Below are positions 23,365-32,340 of a DNA stretch of 64,000 nt, one piece after another (the first letter of the stretch is position 1; every line of letters starts with the position of its first letter). The position numbers and the translations under genes are program-made. The notes under the pieces were generated by a model. It saw only the letters and a program-made list of their open reading frames with translations, did not search any database and had not been told where the DNA came from. Source of the DNA: Alphaproteobacteria bacterium (GTDB lineage Bacteria > Pseudomonadota > Alphaproteobacteria > Rs-D84); NCBI GenBank assembly GCA_009784235.1, contig WRCC01000001.1, positions 1 through 64,000 of the forward strand, written 5' to 3'.

Positions 23365-26300
23365 TTATTCACCAAATTTTATATTTGACTCTACTGTTTT
23401 TTCGTTTGTTTGTACGCCCGTTGAATTTATCCTACAACCATCCTTATCACAATATTCTTGTAATCTTGTTGGCTCTGGAGTCTCTGGCGGCAAATTAGGG
23501 TCAAATTCAGGATTTGTGTTGTCGGCAACCCATTGTTTTGGGTATTTCATTATTAGATCTTCTATTTTTTGTCCGGATGTGTTTTTTATTATTTGATTTC
23601 CAACCCAACCACCAACGTTATTGCCGGCTTTTTCCCCAAGACCGCTAATTGCCCCTGTTATATGGTCGATAAATTCATCCACTGGGGTCGGTGTTCGGTT
23701 TACTACATCATCAACAACATAACCATTTTCCGGAGTCCACCGTCCGGGCGGAGTAGAACCAATCTTAAATCCGACTACTGCGGCGGGCGAATACTGTGCA
23801 TGTGATTTTGAGTATCTAGTTATATCTGATAAATCTGCTACAACAATATCTCCGTCTTCACCTGTTTCCATTTTGCTATCTGGATTTTTTGCCGTAATAT
23901 TACTGGACACTATGGTAGTGTTATTCTCAGAATAACTTTCAAATTTATTTTCAAAATTCAAGTCAGATTGTACCTGGGTAATTCTCTCCGCTTCATACTC
24001 TTTACCATCACGTTTATGATCTCTTACCACAAGATCGCCCATTCTTGCGGCGCTTGCACCAGCAGATACAAGTGCCGGCGGATAAAATATCCCAGCAACA
24101 CCAGTGGCCGCAGTCACCAAAGTTTGCAATCCAAGCGCGCCTAAATCGATACCTGTTTTTTCCGAATATGAATAATCATAATCGTAATCTTGAACACTAA
24201 ACAAATTGAATCTATTCCCAGCGTTTATATTTCCATCATAAGCATTTACGTCACCGCCGATAATATTCACGTCATTTCCACTGGTTGCGTTAAAATTTCC
24301 ACCGGCATTGATTTCGCTTTTTTGATTTTTCAGCTTCATACTTATATTTTCTTTCAGTGAAGTTTCTAGAAAGCCCCATCCTTTTTTACCTGTGGATACA
24401 CTAGTTGCGTAAGATTCATCTACTGCACTCAATATATTTACATTGTGACCTGCAGTTAAATTGACATCACCATCCGCATCAACCTTTGTTCCTATAAGAT
24501 TCACATCGTTGCCCGCCGTCAATGATACGTCTCCGCCGGAAGAAATTTCGGATGTCTTGTTAGTCAGTGTTTCCGTTGTGCTTTTGCTGGAACCTGAATT
24601 TGCCCCCAAGAATCCACGTCTGCTTGAGCTAGTGGTTGTACGGTTATAATATTGGGCAGCAAGCATGTTTACATTCCCTCCCGCGTCGATTGAAACATCG
24701 CCACCACTTTCAATTTTCGTTCCTTCAAACGTTGCGTCACCACCAACATTGACTTTCATATCGCCGCCGGTAGATATTTCGCTTACAATATTGTTTATAC
24801 TTTCTTGTTCTGTACTATTTGTTTTCTTGGATAGGAATCCACTTCTAGTCGTTTTCTGATATTCATAGCTATAATCTTCTACGGACAGGGCGTTAAGATT
24901 GCCACCGACATTGATTTCCGCATCATCGGCCGCGGCAATCTTGCTGCCTGCCATGTTCAGATCACCCGATGTCGTAATGGACAGATCGCCAGCGGATTGG
25001 ATTGTCGCGGTTTCGTCGACATGGGTTTCAACATTCCTATAATTGCCGCGATTTTGGCTTTCCTGCTGAGTGGTTGTTATATTGTTCAATTCACCCGTGT
25101 TGATTATCAACTGGCTGCCCGAATTCGTCGTTTCAATTGTTCCGCCGATATTATTGATTGTGCCATCCGTGCCACCGCTTCGTCCACCACGAGAAGATGG
25201 CGCACGGGTATTTAATACAAGCAAATCACCACCGCGCAAGACAGGTTTTTGATAACTGGCTCTGGCCGCGTTGTTGATTTCATCCGTTGAAATAACCAAA
25301 GAACGATTTCCGACAATTACACCCATGTTTGTCAGAACGCCGTGCGCTTCTTCTTCCAGTTTTGAAATGGATACATTGTCGCCACGGATGCTGGTTTTTA
25401 CGTCTTCACGGCCCAGCGCAGCGCTATAAAGTTCATCAAGCGTGCTTTGCGCCAGATATACCTGTGGCACAAGAACTTCCATTTTTTCGCCATTCGGGAG
25501 AGTGATTTCCTGCTTTACATACCAAACAATATCCGTGTCCAATTGCGATATCTGCGATGCGGTCAGCGGTTTGCCAAATACCAATCCTAAGTCTGCTACC
25601 TTTTCTGCCGTCAATGCGTTATAAAGATTGTTTATATAGTCGTCCAGCTGTGCATCGGTCATCGATGTATTGCGGAAATCATTTATCTGTTCCAGCGACC
25701 GCTTTATCATTTCGTGTTCTACGAACGCGTCGCCTATGAATTTCGATTCAACATCGTGTGGATCTATGCCAATGCGATTCATAAAATACTGACTGCCCAG
25801 ATAATGCCACAAATCCACCAACAGCGGGTCAGATTCGTACAGATACTGTCCGTTCAAAATATCGCCCAAACGGATTATTCCGTATTGACCGTTCGGAAGC
25901 TTGAAATTGGCCAACGGGTCGATTGTGCCGGTGCGGACGATTTCTTGCAGATTTGTTTCCGGTAATGTATCTGGTGTATAGGGCAGACGGCCAGTGCCTA
26001 TATCGCCAAGCGATGCTGTGCCATTGCCAATTCTGTTCGCGGTTATATTCAAATTGTTCTTGGCGACTATTTTCGACGGGGAAGTGCCTTCGACCATTTG
26101 CACCCGGCGCGTTGTCCAGGATTCGTTTACGTGATGATAATCTACGCAGACACCCAATACTTTGGTTTTACATTTACGAACGCGCTGTACCCAATAATCC
26201 CTTGTGTTCACATTCAATGCCAGATGAGTGTTCAACAAATTCTGTGCCGTGATGTTGACATCCACACCCATTATTTCGCTGTTATAGTTAGTAATATTAT

Positions 26301-29300
26301 CGGCCAAAATTGTCAGCGTGCCGTTATTACTGCGCAGACTGGATTTTTCTGATTCTGCAGTCATTGTCGGAATATCTGTGTGGGTTCTAACGGTCTTGCC
26401 CAGTTCTGGCATCGGGTTGATTTGAACCCGTTCCACATCATACGCAGCAGACAATTCTGGGGAATCTTTTACATAATAATACAGGAATGTATCGGTAACT
26501 TTGCGTCCTTGGGCTTTATATGTGTCATACTGAGCTTTGGTTATTACCTGGCTTTGCTCTCTGTATATCTGACACCTACGGACTCCCGTAGTTGAATACA
26601 TCATACATACCTGCGTATAGAGCCGATATTCGTGCATCTCATAAATATTATTATCTATCGATGAAAAATCAACGCTGTCGCTTCCATAATTTATAACTTC
26701 GTTGGCCTTGATGGACATATTGCCGTTTGATTCAATCGTACCGTAATAATTTATTAACTGGCTCAACCAGCCACCATTCGTGCCTTGGATGGTCATTGCG
26801 CCGTTTGCAAATATACCTTGGCCAACCGCATTTTCGTTGTTGAACAGAATATCGCGGACATTAAATTCTGCGTTCCCGCCAGAATAGATTAACGCGCCTT
26901 TGTTATTATGCAGGACGCTGTTGCTGGTCAATGACATGTTACCGCCGCTGTAGATCCGTCCATCATTATGAACGCCGGTCTTTTCGACTTTTGCACGGTC
27001 AATATTATTTATGCGCAAGGAATTCAAATAGGCGGTGGTTAATGCCGCATCTTTGCTCTGATACGGCTGTATCATCCAGTCGCTTGGATTATGGGCTGTG
27101 CCTAATAATTCGCCCAGTTTGTCGTTGATATCGTTTTCATCCATCAAAGACCAATCCAACAACTGATAGTCGCGTGCCAAATTTATCTGTTCCATAAAAG
27201 CATCGAATATCAAATCGGCGCGGTCTGTTTCGGCGACAAGCTGCGCCGCGGAAAACATAGTAGAATAAACCAAAACATCTTCGGCCATCAATGCCGCATA
27301 ATCTTCCAACGTCAGCGTCGTGCTGTTGTCTATATTATATTGATTCCATCTGTCTTGCTGGTCTGTAATCTGTTGGTTTATATTCGCAATCTGCGCGGTT
27401 AAATCAATTGTCCATTCAGAAGGCTCGTAATCTTCGCCCAACAAAGCCTGCAAAGATTCTTGAATTTCTGATTCCGTCATAGCCAAAAAGTTCGCAACGC
27501 TAATGTCATTGGCATCGGCGGTGTACGCATCAAGCAATTCCTGAATTTTTACCAAGCGCAGACGATTTTGTACGGCATAATATTGCTCTGCCGTCTTGGT
27601 GTTATTTGATAGTTCGGACAAAACCGTAATATCTGTCAGATTGTCCAAATCGTCATATAGCAATTGATATTCTGGTTCAAGGGTGGTGTCCGCATCGGTC
27701 GGCAAGTTTTGCGCATTAGCGTTCAATTCATAATCGCCGTTAATCGCGGAAAGCGTTTCCATTGTCAGATTGCCAATCGCTTGTAGAAATCCTTTGTTTA
27801 GAATGCTTGTCGCGGCGATCATAACAATATTGCGACCTGCGTGAATCAACGCATCTGAACCGTTTGCAATACCATTATAAATACTGCCGCCACTGGTGAT
27901 GTTCGCATCGCGGCCAGCGATTATTTGGCCATGGTTGGTGATGTCGCCGGTGACATTCAATATCAAATCATTGGTTGCACGCAAGATATTTTCATAAGTG
28001 CTTGTGCCATTTATAAAATCACCGTCAACATTCAAGACCAGGTTATGGCCGCTGATATCGCCAGTCGCGTTTGTTAGATTTTTGACCGAAAGGGTTAATG
28101 TTCCGCCGGATTGCAATAAACCATTGACCGTCCAATCATTATTTCCAAGGTCTATATTAAGATCGTTCAGAGCGATTAGTTTGCCACCAGCGTTGTCCAA
28201 TTCATTCGTCGTGATATTGAGGTCTTTTTTCGCCTTGATTTCGTCAGTGTTTTTTACCTTGTCAGCTACAATTTCAATATTGCGCCCAGCGGTGATTTCG
28301 GAAGATGCGGTCACATTCTTTGGAGTGTTGATTTTGATATCGCGCATAGCGGCGGTTTCGCCCTGTATAACTATGTTGCCCAGCGCATCAAACTTTATAT
28401 CGTCTATGTTCGCAATCACGTCGCCACGGGTACGCACGCCAACGCCGTCTTCGGTTGCGATAAGGCTGACGCGGCCAGCATATATTCCGCCCAATGCCGT
28501 ACTGTCAATCGCAAATTCTGGCTTGTTTGCTTTGTCAGTGCTGGTGACAGTCCATTCGCCGTCAGCATTCTTGACTGCGCGGTCATTTCCTGTCCGTATA
28601 TTAACCGCGCCACCCGACAGAATATTGCCGTTGATTTCAACAATACGCGACAGCAAATCGACATAACTGCCGCCCGCCATATCAATGCCCAAATTATACG
28701 CAACCGGACGACCGTCCTGGTCAACTACATCGCGCCCGACAACTGTAATTATTGTATTCGGATTCTCCGAAAGTATGAACGGGTTCAAATTGCCGCCCGC
28801 ATCCAAGCCACCGGATGCGCCAGTTACCAGCGACAGTCGGCTGGTATTGATAAATCCCGCGCCGCCGACCATGATTCCATTCGGGTTTGCAATAATTACT
28901 TCAGCGGTCTTGCCAAAGACTTCTAGATACCCATCCAAATTTGTGACGCGCGAACTGGTCACTTCGTTCAAAATAATATCTGCTGCGCGCGTGCCGGGTA
29001 CATTCAAATTCGAATTGCCGTGCAACGCGCCGCCCAGGTTGCTGACACCCGCTTCGCCCTGTAAATTATTTAAAATCAGATTTTCCCGATTGACATTAAA
29101 ATCGCGGTAATAATTAGCAGAAACGCCGCCAGCACTGGCAGCGTTTATATTGATTACAGGCGTTCCGTTTTGGGCGCGATCCAGATGAGTATTGCCCGCA
29201 CGGTCAGAGTCTACGACGATATGATGAATTGGATTATCTTGGATATTCTGCGGCGGAACGATATCATTAAAAGCAAATGCGGTATGCGTAAAAAGCATTG

Positions 29301-29343
29301 AAAACGCTAGAAAATTCGCGATAATCTTTTTGCAAAACCGCAT
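23365..29343 (-). CDS. Filamentous-haemagglutinin-like TpsA exoprotein
   Basis: A 1992-residue secreted adhesin-type protein. The signal peptide (MRFCKKIIANFLAFSMLFTHTAFA) precedes the TPS recognition domain, with the characteristic NPNGI motif (about residue 110) and beta-helix repeats. The middle is helical and acidic (about 560-780), then two Cys pairs follow (CMMYSTTGVRRC and CKTKVLGVC). From about 1370 come haemagglutinin repeats of the form AGGDVSLTAGNDVNLIGTKVDADGDV. The last 250 residues hold a hydrophobic Gly/Ala segment (LVTAATGVAGIFYPPALVSAGASAA) and a Pro-rich tail. No VENN motif or recognisable toxin domain is seen. It is the first gene of the operon, with a promoter overlapped by an inverted repeat. 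Confidence 0.93.
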   Translation of the reverse strand: MRFCKKIIANFLAFSMLFTHTAFAFNDIVPPQNIQDNPIHHIVVDSDRAGNTHLDRAQNGTPVININAASAGGVSANYYRDFNVNRENLILNNLQGEAGVSNLGGALHGNSNLNVPGTRAADIILNEVTSSRVTNLDGYLEVFGKTAEVIIANPNGIMVGGAGFINTSRLSLVTGASGGLDAGGNLNPFILSENPNTIITVVGRDVVDQDGRPVAYNLGIDMAGGSYVDLLSRIVEINGNILSGGAVNIRTGNDRAVKNADGEWTVTSTDKANKPEFAIDSTALGGIYAGRVSLIATEDGVGVRTRGDVIANIDDIKFDALGNIVIQGETAAMRDIKINTPKNVTASSEITAGRNIEIVADKVKNTDEIKAKKDLNITTNELDNAGGKLIALNDLNIDLGNNDWTVNGLLQSGGTLTLSVKNLTNATGDISGHNLVLNVDGDFINGTSTYENILRATNDLILNVTGDITNHGQIIAGRDANITSGGSIYNGIANGSDALIHAGRNIVMIAATSILNKGFLQAIGNLTMETLSAINGDYELNANAQNLPTDADTTLEPEYQLLYDDLDNLTDITVLSELSNNTKTAEQYYAVQNRLRLVKIQELLDAYTADANDISVANFLAMTESEIQESLQALLGEDYEPSEWTIDLTAQIANINQQITDQQDRWNQYNIDNSTTLTLEDYAALMAEDVLVYSTMFSAAQLVAETDRADLIFDAFMEQINLARDYQLLDWSLMDENDINDKLGELLGTAHNPSDWMIQPYQSKDAALTTAYLNSLRINNIDRAKVEKTGVHNDGRIYSGGNMSLTSNSVLHNNKGALIYSGGNAEFNVRDILFNNENAVGQGIFANGAMTIQGTNGGWLSQLINYYGTIESNGNMSIKANEVINYGSDSVDFSSIDNNIYEMHEYRLYTQVCMMYSTTGVRRCQIYREQSQVITKAQYDTYKAQGRKVTDTFLYYYVKDSPELSAAYDVERVQINPMPELGKTVRTHTDIPTMTAESEKSSLRSNNGTLTILADNITNYNSEIMGVDVNITAQNLLNTHLALNVNTRDYWVQRVRKCKTKVLGVCVDYHHVNESWTTRRVQMVEGTSPSKIVAKNNLNITANRIGNGTASLGDIGTGRLPYTPDTLPETNLQEIVRTGTIDPLANFKLPNGQYGIIRLGDILNGQYLYESDPLLVDLWHYLGSQYFMNRIGIDPHDVESKFIGDAFVEHEMIKRSLEQINDFRNTSMTDAQLDDYINNLYNALTAEKVADLGLVFGKPLTASQISQLDTDIVWYVKQEITLPNGEKMEVLVPQVYLAQSTLDELYSAALGREDVKTSIRGDNVSISKLEEEAHGVLTNMGVIVGNRSLVISTDEINNAARASYQKPVLRGGDLLVLNTRAPSSRGGRSGGTDGTINNIGGTIETTNSGSQLIINTGELNNITTTQQESQNRGNYRNVETHVDETATIQSAGDLSITTSGDLNMAGSKIAAADDAEINVGGNLNALSVEDYSYEYQKTTRSGFLSKKTNSTEQESINNIVSEISTGGDMKVNVGGDATFEGTKIESGGDVSIDAGGNVNMLAAQYYNRTTTSSSRRGFLGANSGSSKSTTETLTNKTSEISSGGDVSLTAGNDVNLIGTKVDADGDVNLTAGHNVNILSAVDESYATSVSTGKKGWGFLETSLKENISMKLKNQKSEINAGGNFNATSGNDVNIIGGDVNAYDGNINAGNRFNLFSVQDYDYDYSYSEKTGIDLGALGLQTLVTAATGVAGIFYPPALVSAGASAARMGDLVVRDHKRDGKEYEAERITQVQSDLNFENKFESYSENNTTIVSSNITAKNPDSKMETGEDGDIVVADLSDITRYSKSHAQYSPAAVVGFKIGSTPPGRWTPENGYVVDDVVNRTPTPVDEFIDHITGAISGLGEKAGNNVGGWVGNQIIKNTSGQKIEDLIMKYPKQWVADNTNPEFDPNLPPETPEPTRLQEYCDKDGCRINSTGVQTNEKTVESNIKFGE

Positions 29344-29381
29344 ATTATCCCTGCTTAGTTCGGCCATTGGCTGGTCGGACA

Positions 29382-29426
29382 ATTATCCTAATTTGGGATA
29401 ATATAGGCTTGAATTCCGAATCACAA
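29382..29426 (-). promoter_or_regulatory. tpsA promoter with overlapping inverted repeat
   Basis: TTGTGA (29421-29426), 17-base spacer, TATTAT (29398-29403). An inverted repeat ATTATCC (29382-29388) / GGATAAT (29396-29402) covers the -10 and the expected start near 29391, the usual position of a repressor operator. Leader of about 48 bases. Confidence 0.5.
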
Positions 29427-29603
29427 GGACTTTTTTCATATTTCGGCGGATTCCATGTGTTATTTGGCCTTGCTGTCGCTCCTTGTTGTCATTTTGGTGA
29501 ACAACCTAAATATAAAAAATAGTAAAATCAAAATCGCTGAAATATCAGTAAAAAAGTTGAAAGGGGATAAAACATTTGGTGAAATTGTCAAGGAAATTTG
29601 CGC
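29427..29603. other. Intergenic region between tpsA and tRNA-Gln
   Basis: AT-rich sequence without a convincing gene. A 96-codon reading frame on the + strand runs straight through tRNA-Gln and has no Shine-Dalgarno, so it is not accepted. Confidence 0.5.
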
Positions 29604-29631
29604 TTGCAAAACACCGTTCGTCAGATATAAT
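29604..29631 (+). promoter_or_regulatory. Promoter of tRNA-Gln
   Basis: TTGCAA (29604-29609), 16-base spacer, TATAAT (29626-29631); start near 29638, five bases before the tRNA. Confidence 0.75.
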
Positions 29632-29642
29632 GGCCGACGCAT

Positions 29643-29716
29643 TGGGGCATCGTCTAATGGTAGGACTGCAGATTCTGATTCTGCCTATATTGGTTCGAAT
29701 CCAGTTGCCCCAACCA
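29643..29716 (+). tRNA. tRNA-Gln (anticodon CTG)
   Basis: A 74-base tRNA with encoded CCA. Acceptor TGGGGCA pairs with TGCCCCA; the anticodon arm is GCAGA TTCTGAT TCTGC, placing CTG at 34-36 (reads CAG, Gln); the T arm contains GGTTCGAATCC. A terminator follows at 29722. The last 21 bases are repeated exactly at 29858-29878. Confidence 0.95.
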
Positions 29717-29721
29717 AATTC

Positions 29722-29745
29722 AAGCCCGCCATCGGCGGGTTTTAA
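29722..29745 (+). terminator. Terminator of tRNA-Gln
   Basis: AAGCCCGCC ATC GGCGGGTTTT. Confidence 0.85.
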
Positions 29746-29857
29746 TTTGGTTGCATGGGCGCATGAGATGAGAACCAATGGTTCGAATTCGAGTATATGA
29801 GAACAAGCAAAGTGCAGTTCGAATAAATACGAGAATACGCGCAGTCCAAAGGGCGAG

Positions 29858-29878
29858 CGAATCCAGTTGCCCCAACCA
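29858..29878. other. Duplicated tRNA-Gln 3' end (att-site-like remnant)
   Basis: These 21 bases equal the tRNA 3' end including CCA (29696-29716). Duplication of a tRNA 3' end is the hallmark of site-specific integration by tyrosine integrases. The 141 bases between the copies hold no gene, so this is a scar or the outer boundary of a nearly erased element. Confidence 0.75.
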
Positions 29879-30014
29879 TTTCGTGCAAAGCCCCTTATTT
29901 TCGCGCGCAAGTCAAGGCAGGCCAGCCTTTCGCTAGTACGTAGATAGGACTATACCAACCTTTTTTGAGCCTTTTGGTCAGTTCAAGTCCAGTAGGCCTG
30001 TTGAACACCATCCA
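29879..30014. other. Gene-free stretch after the att-like repeat
   Basis: No gene supported. A T-loop-like GTTCAAGTCCAG near 29981 is not backed by a full tRNA fold. Confidence 0.5.
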
Positions 30015-30042
30015 ACAAAAAAGGACTCATTCACGAGCCCAG
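30015..30042 (-). terminator. Terminator of the macro-domain gene
   Basis: On the minus strand GGGCTC GTGAAT GAGTCC followed by TTTTTTG, with one mismatch in the stem. Confidence 0.7.
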
Positions 30043-30067
30043 TTTTTTATTATATAATATCAAAATA

Positions 30068-30709
30068 TTAACCGAAAACCCGGCCCTGTACAAACTCTGA
30101 CAACCATCTTGCTTGGCTAAATCCTGCTTTACCAACCATATGTTTTATTGTTTCAGAGATTTTTAACACATCCTTTTCTGACTTTGCTATTTTCACAAAT
30201 TCATTATAGGCATATTCATCACCATATATGATAAACCGGATATCTTTCAATGTCTGCAAAGCATTGTGCGATGCGCCTAGCATAACCAAGGCCGATTGTT
30301 CTGGTGTCAAGTCGCCAATGATTCCAGTGCCAAGGGCTGGGAAAGCAACAGATATCAATTTGTTTGCCTCGGCTACTTTAATCGCATTAGATGTGGCTTC
30401 ATAAACTGTACGTGGTTCTTTGTCTTCGCCGGATGCGACCGTAGTGGCATTTAGCAGATATTTAGAATTTCCACCATATGAATTGGTCAGGATAACATCT
30501 CCGAATTTTAAATTGCCATTGCAGTATTTTTCTTCGTATTCTTCCATTCCTTTGGCCGCGCCGGCACGAGAAACGGAAGCCCCGACCCCGCCCCAAGACA
30601 CTTCGTTATCAAAATGAGGCACGACATATGCATCAACAATTTGTTTGGTTATGTTGCCCAAAACAATACTAGCATCAGCAGATTTAATTTTAAATTTGTA
30701 TATAGACAT
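30068..30709 (-). CDS. Macro-domain protein (ADP-ribose binding)
   Basis: A 213-residue protein whose first 150 residues match the macro fold: IVLGNITKQIVDAYVVP (strand 1, where NAAN is usually found), the Gly-rich GVGASVSRAGAAKGM loop, FGDVILTNSYGGNSKYLLNATTV, and the phosphate-binding SVAFPALGTGIIGDLTPEQSA. Macro domains bind or hydrolyse ADP-ribose, its acetyl ester, or ADP-ribosylated targets. The usual NAAN motif reads DAYVVP, so the catalytic Asn is absent and the enzyme may belong to a non-MacroD subgroup. The C-terminal 60 residues are an extra helical domain. DNA is AT-richer than the surroundings. The start lacks a strong Shine-Dalgarno (AAGGATGTTAA). Confidence 0.85.
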   Translation of the reverse strand: MSIYKFKIKSADASIVLGNITKQIVDAYVVPHFDNEVSWGGVGASVSRAGAAKGMEEYEEKYCNGNLKFGDVILTNSYGGNSKYLLNATTVASGEDKEPRTVYEATSNAIKVAEANKLISVAFPALGTGIIGDLTPEQSALVMLGASHNALQTLKDIRFIIYGDEYAYNEFVKIAKSEKDVLKISETIKHMVGKAGFSQARWLSEFVQGRVFG

Positions 30710-30913
30710 TTAACATCCTTTACTTTATAAGATAACGTTATTCATAGCATAAAAATTAACATTTGTCAAGATGTGGTCACAAGGTTGTTATTGTATTGAA
30801 AGTGATAATTTTCTTTGCTATCCTGATAAAGTCATTGGTTTGGGTAGTTCGTAAATTGCAAAGCAACCCCAACCAATGCTTGACAATGTGTTAATAGCAA
30901 CAAGGAGTGGAAT

Positions 30914-31150
30914 ATGAATAACAATAAACCAAATTTTAGAGGTATGATTGGAAGAGCCGCATGTTGTGGAAGTTGTCATTACTACACCAATGAACATTGC
31001 AATAACTCAACCAACACTCTTAACATTATAAACTATATTAAGGCGGCTAAGAAATTCGAAGAGATTGAATTTTATTCTATGAAAAAAACAAGGGCAAAAT
31101 TTATGAAGTGTCTACCTACAGATGCTTGCAGAGAATACAAGTCAAGATAA
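30914..31150 (+). CDS. Small Cys-rich protein, 78 aa
   Basis: A 78-residue protein with seven Cys: AACCGSCHYYTNEHC (residues 16-30), then KCLPTDAC near the end. Two C-x2-C like pairs plus later Cys suggest a structural zinc or iron-sulfur site. There is no signal peptide. Family unknown. ATG follows AAGGAG at nine bases. It lies beside the macro-domain gene in the AT-rich tract next to the tRNA-Gln att-like repeat, so it may be cargo of the same integrated element. Confidence 0.7.
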   Translation: MNNNKPNFRGMIGRAACCGSCHYYTNEHCNNSTNTLNIINYIKAAKKFEEIEFYSMKKTRAKFMKCLPTDACREYKSR

Positions 31151-31267
31151 CGCTACTAGTTCTGAAAATGTATTAAAATATTCCCGCATTTCTGGCAAAT
31201 GAGTTCTATAATCGTCCAGGAACGTCAACCAAACGGAAAATCTAAAAATGTCGTAATGTGGCATTTT

Positions 31268-32236
31268 TTATACGCCTGACAAATAAACAATCATATACGC
31301 GACGCCAATTGACACCAGCAGTCCCAAAGATATTTTCAAGAAATCACGAATGATATCGCGCCACATTTGGGGCTTGTTATCTATATCCAAGCGGTATCGT
31401 AATGCGATTTCACGACCGGCCAGCAGCCCAATGAACACCCATGTTGTCGACATTGGAACAGTGCTGTATTTCAGAAATAAAAATAAAATAATTCCGTAAA
31501 TAAAATTGATAATTGTTGCCGACCGCACATCTGTCACGCTGGTTTTACGCATTACAATTTTTTGAATGCGGCCCCCGCGTTTTGTGATGATAAGCCACAT
31601 AAATCCAGACATTGCGACGATTACCAGCAACAGTTTCCAAATTGATACATCGCGCGGGAAATACACCACCAGGTTTGCCGAATTCTGCATCAGCCAACTG
31701 GACCACAGAAAAGCCGTCGATATCCATTGCGCGATAATCCATCTGCGGGGCGGCGCCAGATGTGCGGTCAAAATCCATTTCTTTTCGATTTTTCTGGAAA
31801 TCACGGTGTATGCAAACATCGCGCTGGCGAATGCGATAATATATCCCGCCAATGATTTCATGACCATGGCACCGATAACTGCGGTGCTTGAAAATACGGA
31901 CAATAACAAGAAGGTTGTCGATACAGGAATTCCGAACCGCGTCAGTGTCAACAAAACAATCGGCGGAATCAAATGCCACCAATAAAGTTTCGCGGCCATC
32001 GGAATCTGGTCCAATCGCCCGAACGCCATATCACCGGCGTTAAAAAAATATCCGATTGTTATGGTCGCTATAAAAATCGTTATGGTGAACGCCCATATTG
32101 TAAAGCGCGGACGCTTCATATTAGAGCTGAGGAAAGTGCCCAGCGTCTGTGGCACGTCGTTCGCAACGCAAGAATACATGGCCAGCGAAAACCCAGCGAG
32201 CATAAAGAATGTTTGAAAAAAATCGAAATTGGGCAT
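31268..32236 (-). CDS. PiT-family inorganic phosphate permease-like protein
   Basis: A 322-residue protein with about nine hydrophobic helices. The PiT (PHO4) duplicated signature is visible: ANDVPQTLGTFLSS near residue 26 (compare GANDVANSFGT) and, in the first and second repeats, GIPVSTTFLLLSVFS and TVPMSTTWVFIGLLAGREIAL. Such proteins import phosphate (or sulfate) with a cation. It is shorter than E. coli PitA (499 aa) because the cytoplasmic loop is missing. Substrate is inferred. ATG at 32236 follows AAAGGA; a longer reading from 32263 overlaps the promoter -10 box. No partner (PhoU-like) gene adjoins. Confidence 0.8.
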   Translation of the reverse strand: MPNFDFFQTFFMLAGFSLAMYSCVANDVPQTLGTFLSSNMKRPRFTIWAFTITIFIATITIGYFFNAGDMAFGRLDQIPMAAKLYWWHLIPPIVLLTLTRFGIPVSTTFLLLSVFSSTAVIGAMVMKSLAGYIIAFASAMFAYTVISRKIEKKWILTAHLAPPRRWIIAQWISTAFLWSSWLMQNSANLVVYFPRDVSIWKLLLVIVAMSGFMWLIITKRGGRIQKIVMRKTSVTDVRSATIINFIYGIILFLFLKYSTVPMSTTWVFIGLLAGREIALRYRLDIDNKPQMWRDIIRDFLKISLGLLVSIGVAYMIVYLSGV

Positions 32237-32262
32237 GAAAATCCTTTGCGAAACAGATGCCA

Positions 32263-32292
32263 ATTATAATGTAAAGCCATGACCGAAATCAA
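32263..32292 (-). promoter_or_regulatory. Promoter of the PiT-like gene
   Basis: TTGATT (32287-32292), 18-base spacer, TATAAT (32263-32268). Confidence 0.6.
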
Positions 32293-32328
32293 ACCAGAAA
32301 TATGCTTTTATGCGCTATTGATTTATGA

Positions 32329-32334
32329 TATAAT
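32329..32334 (+). promoter_or_regulatory. Leaderless -10 box
   Basis: TATAAT followed by GCGGCT and ATG at 32341: start predicted on the A of the ATG. No -35 of good quality. Confidence 0.7.
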
Positions 32335-32340
32335 GCGGCT

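Noticed and set aside
23365-23900. Contact-dependent inhibition toxin at the TpsA end
   Set aside because: No VENN motif, no recognised toxin fold, and no small immunity gene downstream; barrels follow instead.
29455-29745. 96-codon reading frame overlapping tRNA-Gln
   Set aside because: It lacks a Shine-Dalgarno and passes entirely through a tRNA gene and its terminator.
29960-30014. tmRNA or tRNA-like sequence near GTTCAAGTCC
   Set aside because: Neither an acceptor stem nor an anticodon arm can be drawn around the T-loop-like string.
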